Positions 59,335-64,000 of a stretch of 64,000 nucleotides of DNA are shown piece by piece. Origin of the DNA: Aeromonas encheleia (lineage in GTDB: Bacteria > Pseudomonadota > Gammaproteobacteria > Enterobacterales > Aeromonadaceae); NCBI RefSeq assembly GCF_900637545.1, contig NZ_LR134376.1, forward strand, positions 2,189,001-2,253,000, in the 5' to 3' direction. The translations under genes and the position numbers were made by a program. Each line of letters starts with the position of its first letter. The stretch's first letter is position 1. The notes under the pieces are model-generated. The model was not told the origin of the DNA, made no database searches, and worked only from the letters and a program-made list of their open reading frames with translations.

Positions 59335-59916
59335 ATGCGTCTTTGTGATACCGATATCGAACGCCATCTGGATGAAGGCAAGATCGTCATTGAGCCGAGG
59401 CCCGGTGTTGAGCGGATCAGTGGCGTCAGCGTCGATGTGCTGCTCGGCAACGAGTTCCGGGTGTTCCGCGATCACACCGCCCCCTATATCGACCTGAGCG
59501 GCCCGAGCAGCGAGATGGCCGATGCCATCGATCGGGTGATGAGCGACGAGATCCACATTGCGGACGGTGAGGCCTTCTATCTGCATCCGGGTCAGCTGGC
59601 CCTGGCGGTGACCTACGAATCCGTCACCCTGCCGGCCGATATCGTCGGCTGGCTGGATGGTCGCTCCTCCCTGGCCAGACTGGGGCTGATGGTGCACGTG
59701 ACCGCGCACCGCATCGATCCGGGCTGGTCCGGTCGCATCGTGCTGGAGTTCTACAACGGCGGCAAGCTGCCGCTGGCGTTGCGTCCCAAGATGAAGATAG
59801 GCGCGCTCAACTTCGAGATGCTCTCAGGTACGGCCGCCCGTCCTTACAACAAGCGGGAAAATGCCAAGTACAAGAGCCAGCAGGGGGCGGTGGCCAGTCG
59901 GATGAATCAGGACTGA
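59335..59916 (+). CDS. dcd: dCTP deaminase
   Basis: Dcd makes dUTP from dCTP, the main source of dUMP for thymidylate. The 193-residue trimeric enzyme contains the family signature [20 protein letters not shown], then [17 protein letters not shown] with the catalytic Glu. AGGAGAG precedes the ATG. Order udk-dcd is as in E. coli. Confidence 0.96.
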   Translation: MRLCDTDIERHLDEGKIVIEPRPGVERISGVSVDVLLGNEFRVFRDHTAPYIDLSGPSSEMADAIDRVMSDEIHIADGEAFYLHPGQLALAVTYESVTLPADIVGWLDGRSSLARLGLMVHVTAHRIDPGWSGRIVLEFYNGGKLPLALRPKMKIGALNFEMLSGTAARPYNKRENAKYKSQQGAVASRMNQD

Positions 59917-59944
59917 TTGAGCCTCGTATACTGCTAGCTTGTAG

Positions 59945-59968
59945 AGGGTACCCAGGTACCCTTTTTTC
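59945..59968 (+). terminator. dcd terminator
   Basis: A short stem (59945-59951 with 59956-59962), CCAG loop, then a T-run, 28 bases past dcd. Confidence 0.85.
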
Positions 59969-60277
59969 ATTTTCTGGTGAGATGCCATGATGCCTGGCGT
60001 CGGGGTCTCAGCCGTCGGCACAGGGCAAAACCGCAAAATCGGTTGCGGGGAAAGAGCGAAAAAATGGGTTCTCATAGATGAATTGGGGTTGATTGAAACC
60101 CATCCAGAAGGGAGAGGAGGGGTTTAATTAATCTCTGACAAGGCGCATTCCCACAGGCCCTAAGACATTTTCTGACGGAATGCCCGTTTTTTTTCTTACT
60201 GAAATATTTCAACAACGGGTATGGCGCATCGAGCCTTCTGGCATAATCCGCCGCAACTCATAAACAGGTTCGTTTTT
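59969..60277 (+). promoter_or_regulatory. pitA upstream region with palindrome and candidate -10
   Basis: About 310 bases without a gene. The 12-base perfect palindrome TGAAATATTTCA (60200-60211) is nested within CCCGTT/AACGGG arms and could be an operator or hairpin. A CATAAT (60242-60247) is a possible -10 for pitA, 31 bases before its ATG; the -35 is poor. I did not find a PhoB box, so phosphate control is unproven. Confidence 0.35.
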
Positions 60278-61750
60278 ATGTTTGAAATGTTTAGTGGTTT
60301 GGGTTTGTGGTGGTCAATCGGTTTGGTATTGGCCGTTTTTTTTGTGCTGGCTTATGAATTCATCAACGGCTTTCACGATACCGCCAACGCGGTAGCAACG
60401 GTTATCTATACCAAGGCGATGCCCGCTCATACGGCGGTAGTGGCTTCTGGTCTGTTCAACTTTGCCGGGGTCATGATGGGCGGATTGGGGGTGGCATACG
60501 CCATAGTCCATCTGTTGCCCATCGATCTGCTGCTCGGCATGGATTCCACCCAGGGTTTGATCATGGTGTTCTCCCTGCTGTTCTCTGCCATCGTCTGGAA
60601 CCTGGGTACCTGGTTCTTCGGCATCCCGGCATCCAGCTCGCACACCTTGATCGGTTCCATTCTGGGGGTAGGTGGTGCCTATGCCTGGCTCAATCACCAA
60701 CCTCTTACGCAGGGGATCAACGTCGGTAAAGCCATCGACATCATGCTCTCCCTGATCATCTCTCCCACCGTGGGGTTCATCATCGCCGCCTTGTTGCTGT
60801 TTGCCATGAAGCGCGTCTGGCAGGGCAGCAAGATCCATAAAACCCCGGAAGAGCGTCTGCTTGTGGACGGCAAGAAGCATCCACCATTCTGGGCCCGTGT
60901 GACCTTGATTTGTTCCGCCATGGGCGTGAGCTTCGTACATGGCTCCAACGATGGCCAGAAGGGCATAGGTCTGGTGATGCTGGTGCTGATCTGCATGGCA
61001 CCTGCCTACTTCGCGCTGGATATGAGCAGCCGCTCCTACGAGCTGGATCGGACCCAGGACGCCAACCAGCGCATCCTGGAGATCTACCAGCGCAACCATG
61101 AGCAGGTGTCCCAGGTCGTGAACTTCAGCGTGCCGGCGCATGCCCAGCAAGAGCTGATGACACACTGCTCCGCCGGTGAGGCACTCGAGGCGATGGCCAC
61201 GCTGGATAACCGTCTCGGTCAGGTGCGTACCTATGAAGAGATGGACTTGACCGACCGCCGCGAAGTGCGTCGTCTGCTGCTCTGCATCGACGACACCGCC
61301 CGCAAGGTCTCCAAGTTGCCGCTGCCGGCCAAGGAGCTGACCGATCTGGCCAAATGGCGCAAGGATCTGACCGCGACGGCCGAATATGCACCGACCTGGG
61401 TCATCGTCTCCATCGCCCTGGCGCTGGGTTGCGGTACCATGGTGGGCTGGCGCCGTATCGTCTACACGGTCGGTGAGAAGATTGGCTCTTCCGGCATGAC
61501 TTACAGCCAGGGGATTGCCGCCCAGATCACGGCCGCGGCCTCCATCGGGGTAGCCAGCCTGACCGGCATGCCCGTATCCACCACCCATATCCTCTCCTCC
61601 GCGGTGGCGGGGACCATGGTGGCCAACAAGTCAGGGCTGCAGAGCCAGACCATCAAGACCATACTGCTGGCCTGGGTGCTGACCCTGCCGCTGACCATGT
61701 TGCTCTCCGGTGGCCTGTTCCTTATCAGCAACAGCCTGTTTGGCAACTGA
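60278..61750 (+). CDS. pitA: Low-affinity inorganic phosphate transporter
   Basis: PitA brings metal-phosphate complexes into the cell with proton symport. The 490-residue membrane protein has the paired PiT signatures: YEFINGFHDTANAVATVIYTK early and TGMPVSTTHILSSAVAGTM late, flanking about ten membrane segments and a hydrophilic middle loop (about 255-380). The start is ATG 60278; the frame is open to 60221. No PitR-type (DUF47) regulator gene precedes it, unlike some relatives. Confidence 0.94.
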   Translation: MFEMFSGLGLWWSIGLVLAVFFVLAYEFINGFHDTANAVATVIYTKAMPAHTAVVASGLFNFAGVMMGGLGVAYAIVHLLPIDLLLGMDSTQGLIMVFSLLFSAIVWNLGTWFFGIPASSSHTLIGSILGVGGAYAWLNHQPLTQGINVGKAIDIMLSLIISPTVGFIIAALLLFAMKRVWQGSKIHKTPEERLLVDGKKHPPFWARVTLICSAMGVSFVHGSNDGQKGIGLVMLVLICMAPAYFALDMSSRSYELDRTQDANQRILEIYQRNHEQVSQVVNFSVPAHAQQELMTHCSAGEALEAMATLDNRLGQVRTYEEMDLTDRREVRRLLLCIDDTARKVSKLPLPAKELTDLAKWRKDLTATAEYAPTWVIVSIALALGCGTMVGWRRIVYTVGEKIGSSGMTYSQGIAAQITAAASIGVASLTGMPVSTTHILSSAVAGTMVANKSGLQSQTIKTILLAWVLTLPLTMLLSGGLFLISNSLFGN

Positions 61751-61775
61751 TAGCAGATAACCTGATTGAATGACG

Positions 61776-61798
61776 AAGGGCCTACGGGCCCTTTTTTC
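61776..61798 (+). terminator. pitA terminator
   Basis: A 7-bp G+C-rich stem (61776-61782 with 61787-61793), TACG loop, then a T-run, 25 bases past the pitA stop. Confidence 0.87.
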
Positions 61799-62431
61799 AT
61801 GCCAGCTTATCAGCAATGGTGTGCGCTACTTAGTGATCGAATCAGGCTATATGCCATCAAACTAGATTTGTGATATACAGATAAACACCCCCGACCTTAC
61901 CTCCATCAACACCCTCAGCAAAACCCTGCCACCAAGCCAGGGGATCACCTCCCAACGAGAGCTTGAAAAGGCAGGAGCACTCAGTGCTGGCTCCTCTTGC
62001 GCTATGGTGCTTGAGCGTTGAGATATGGTGATGATGGATGGGCGTCAGCCTCGTTTCCAGATAAGACCGTGCTGTTGCCTGGAAGAGGCATCTCGGTTCA
62101 ATGGGGCGTACCGCACCTTATCACCCGACCAGAGAGACGAACGTTATGTGTCAGCACCTGTGGGCAGGCTAAATGAAAGAACAGGGAGTGAGATATGGAG
62201 CTAATCCTGCGGTGGCGCCAATGTGGGGAGAGGCTGTGTGCCGGATACCTCGCGGGAAGACGCGCGTGAGCAGAGCAGGCCGCAACGACTGTATGACCGG
62301 GGCTGATGTGCATCCCGATTGCAGGCAAGACACCATTCAGCTGTGACGCCAGAGCAGAGTGAGACTTGGAGGGGAAGAGAGAAGATAGGGGGAGATGGAT
62401 CTACTGAGGGGAATACCCTCGGCAGCAAGGC
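61799..62431. other. Gene-free stretch between pitA and rne
   Basis: About 630 bases in which no frame has both a ribosome site and a recognisable product, on either strand. Composition is less G+C-rich than the flanking genes. No repeat or tRNA was seen. It could be decayed sequence or an untranslated RNA region. Confidence 0.45.
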
Positions 62432-62464
62432 AAAAAAAGAGCCACACAGGGTGTGGCTCTTTTT
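62432..62464 (-). terminator. rne terminator
   Basis: A perfect stem of at least 12 bp (to 62447, pairing with 62451 onward), AGG loop, flanked by A and T runs, 22 bases after the rne stop on the minus strand. It would also work weakly on the plus strand. Confidence 0.92.
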
Positions 62465-62486
62465 ATCAGACTAGCGAACTAGCAGA

Positions 62487-64000
62487 TCAGGGACGACCCG
62501 CCGGGCTGGTTGCCACGTTGACCGCAGCAGTGCTGCCAGCGTGACGGCCAGAGCTGGCGACTTCGTTGCGAACCAACGGTGCCTGCTCGACCGGCAGCTC
62601 AGACTCAGGCTGAGCAGGGGCCGCAGCCGGTGTCGCCATAGGCGCAGAGGCTTTGCGAGCTCGCGCCAGAACACCTGCACCCTGATCGACCGGTTTGGTC
62701 GGGGCAGCCACGGCGGCCTTGGCAACGGTCTCGACCTGAGACGCGACTACTGGTGCGGGCTCAGCGACGGGGGCGGCTGCAACTTCCTCAACCGGCAATG
62801 CGGCTTCGGTGCTGACCACAGGTGCCACTTCCACGGCAACAGGAGCAGGAGCAGGAGCAACCTCGGCGATGGGGGCCTCAACCACAGGCGCCTCTTCGAC
62901 GACCACGGCAGCAGCGACTTCCGCCACAACCGGCTCGGCAACGGGTGCTACCTCTGCAACGGGCTCGGCGACGGCTTGGACAACCACTGGCTCAACGACG
63001 GGCTCAACCACAGTCGCAGCGGCCTGTTCACGGGCTTCTTCCGCCACGGCTTCCGCGACCACGTGCTCGGTCAGGGCGGCAGAGGCTTGCAGCGCGGCAG
63101 CAACGGCTTCGGCGCTCGGGATGGTGATGACGGGTACCGCAGGCTCTTCCACTTTCACCTGAGCAGCATCCGCCTGAGCGGCCGCAGTCAGTTGAACGTC
63201 AGCCTGGGGCTCATCATCACGCTGGCCACGAGCATCTTCGTTGATGCGCTTGCGACGCTGACCTTCGATACGCTGGCTGCGCGGGGTACGACGAGAGCGG
63301 CGCTGACCGTCGGTCTGCTCCTCTTGCTCACCGGCCACAGCCTGCGTCTCGACGACGTCATCCGCCTGCTCGTCCACCGGCAGGGCAGGGGTGTCGGCAG
63401 CAACGACATCGACGCGAACCTGCTTGCGCAGTTGACGACGTTCGCGGCGCTCGGCCACCTTCTGCTCTTTCTCCTGCTGCGGCTCGTCATTGACGATGGC
63501 AGCATCAAGCTGAACGGCTTCTACCGCTTCAACGACCACCTCGGCACGAGGTTCACGCGGAGCACGGGGTTCGCGAGCCGGGCGCGGGGCGCGGGGTTCA
63601 CGTTCCTGACGCGGCTCACGAGGTTCGCGATCCACACGCGGTTCGTTGCGTGCTTCGTTGCGTGCTTCGCCACGGGGCTCGCGCTCCTGACGGGGTTCAC
63701 GATCCATGCGCTGTTCGCTGCGGGCTTCACCACGGACTTCACGTTCCTGGCGCGGCTCGCGCTCTTTGCGCGGACGACGGTTGCGGCTCTCGCCACCCTC
63801 GCGGTTGGCGGTACCTTCACGCTTCTCACCCGCTTCCGCAGTGTTGCGGTTGCTGCGGTTGTCGTCGCGACGGGGACGCTGACCACGGGCACGGTTCTCA
63901 TCGCGCTGATGACGGTGACCGTCATCCTTGCGATCTTCCCGTTGCACGGCCGGCTTCTCGGCAGCAGGGGCCTTGACATCGCTAGGGGCGGCGTCGGAAC
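62487..64000 (-). CDS. rne: Ribonuclease E, C-terminal scaffold part (5' truncated by window)
   Basis: 504 codons of an open frame that enters from the right edge; the catalytic S1, DNase-I-like and zinc parts lie outside. What is seen is the disordered scaffold: an Arg-rich RNA-binding segment with repeated REPRQEREPRGEAR-type units (63520-63950), a second basic stretch (RRSRRTPRSQRIEGQRRKR), then a long Ala/Val/Pro/Glu low-complexity tract (62740-63080) and a tail ending GRHAGSTAAVNVATSPAGRP. RNase E degradosome scaffolds look like this; identification rests on composition, layout and the E. coli-type end terminator. It could be another RNase E/G-family scaffold, but that is unlikely. Confidence 0.85.
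   Translation of the reverse strand, partial: SDAAPSDVKAPAAEKPAVQREDRKDDGHRHQRDENRARGQRPRRDDNRSNRNTAEAGEKREGTANREGGESRNRRPRKEREPRQEREVRGEARSEQRMDREPRQEREPRGEARNEARNEPRVDREPREPRQEREPRAPRPAREPRAPREPRAEVVVEAVEAVQLDAAIVNDEPQQEKEQKVAERRERRQLRKQVRVDVVAADTPALPVDEQADDVVETQAVAGEQEEQTDGQRRSRRTPRSQRIEGQRRKRINEDARGQRDDEPQADVQLTAAAQADAAQVKVEEPAVPVITIPSAEAVAAALQASAALTEHVVAEAVAEEAREQAAATVVEPVVEPVVVQAVAEPVAEVAPVAEPVVAEVAAAVVVEEAPVVEAPIAEVAPAPAPVAVEVAPVVSTEAALPVEEVAAAPVAEPAPVVASQVETVAKAAVAAPTKPVDQGAGVLARARKASAPMATPAAAPAQPESELPVEQAPLVRNEVASSGRHAGSTAAVNVATSPAGRP

Noticed and set aside
61799-62431. tRNA or IS element in the pitA-rne gap
   Set aside because: No clover-leaf, terminal inverted repeats or transposase frame were seen.

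Overview
The window looks like chromosomal DNA of a G+C-rich gammaproteobacterium. Protein sequences and gene order point to Aeromonas or a close relative. This is an inference from blocks whose order matches Escherichia coli (yoaA, tsaB, slp/yeaY, fadD, rnd; ybaN, apt, dnaX, ybaB; metG divergent from mrp, with udk and dcd nearby) combined with Vibrio/Aeromonas/Shewanella-type traits: an ExeM-like secreted nuclease, a GlyGly-CTERM trypsin-like protease and a VCBS/RTX giant protein. I see no rRNA, tRNA, CRISPR array, insertion sequence or prophage. Both edge genes are cut: hisF at the left and rne at the right.

Region 1 (1-11,312, minus strand) is the histidine operon read right to left: leader peptide hisL with its attenuator, then hisG, hisD, hisC, hisB, hisH, hisA and hisF. 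Two things are odd. A 27-codon mini-ORF sits exactly between the hisB stop and the hisH start and begins like HisH. A two-gene signalling module (a membrane hybrid histidine kinase with PAS, REC and Hpt domains, and a REC/HD-GYP c-di-GMP phosphodiesterase) lies between hisA and hisF, which are normally adjacent.

Region 2 (11,472-19,216, plus strand) holds an 80-residue orphan, then yoaA, tsaB, a Slp-type lipoprotein, an alpha/beta hydrolase, fadD and rnd. Region 3 (19,284-24,009) is a surface-protein locus: a 1168-residue VCBS/RTX protein with four exact-period 303-bp repeats, a PilZ protein, and a divergent LuxR-type regulator whose receiver domain looks degenerate.

Region 4 (24,285-30,211) is housekeeping: a DksA-like zinc-finger protein, dusC, ybaN, apt, dnaX and ybaB. 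The recR gene that usually follows ybaB is missing. Region 5 (30,331-37,309) is accessory: secreted protease, LysR/pirin pair, YjiH-type membrane protein, a LuxR regulator and a CBS protein. Region 6 (37,486-48,872) has hrpA, a LysM-like protein, rplY, an MBL hydrolase, selU and selD, a small DMT transporter, a GST and rlmI.

Region 7 (49,205-64,000) has the secreted nuclease, a chemoreceptor, acylphosphatase plus a CHAD protein, metG, mrp, udk, dcd, the phosphate transporter pitA, a gene-free stretch of about 630 bp and the C-terminal half of rne. Intrinsic terminators are frequent and usually separate the units cleanly. c-di-GMP recurs (HD-GYP, PilZ), and several genes concern phosphate (pitA, acylphosphatase, CHAD), but functional links among them are only inferred.
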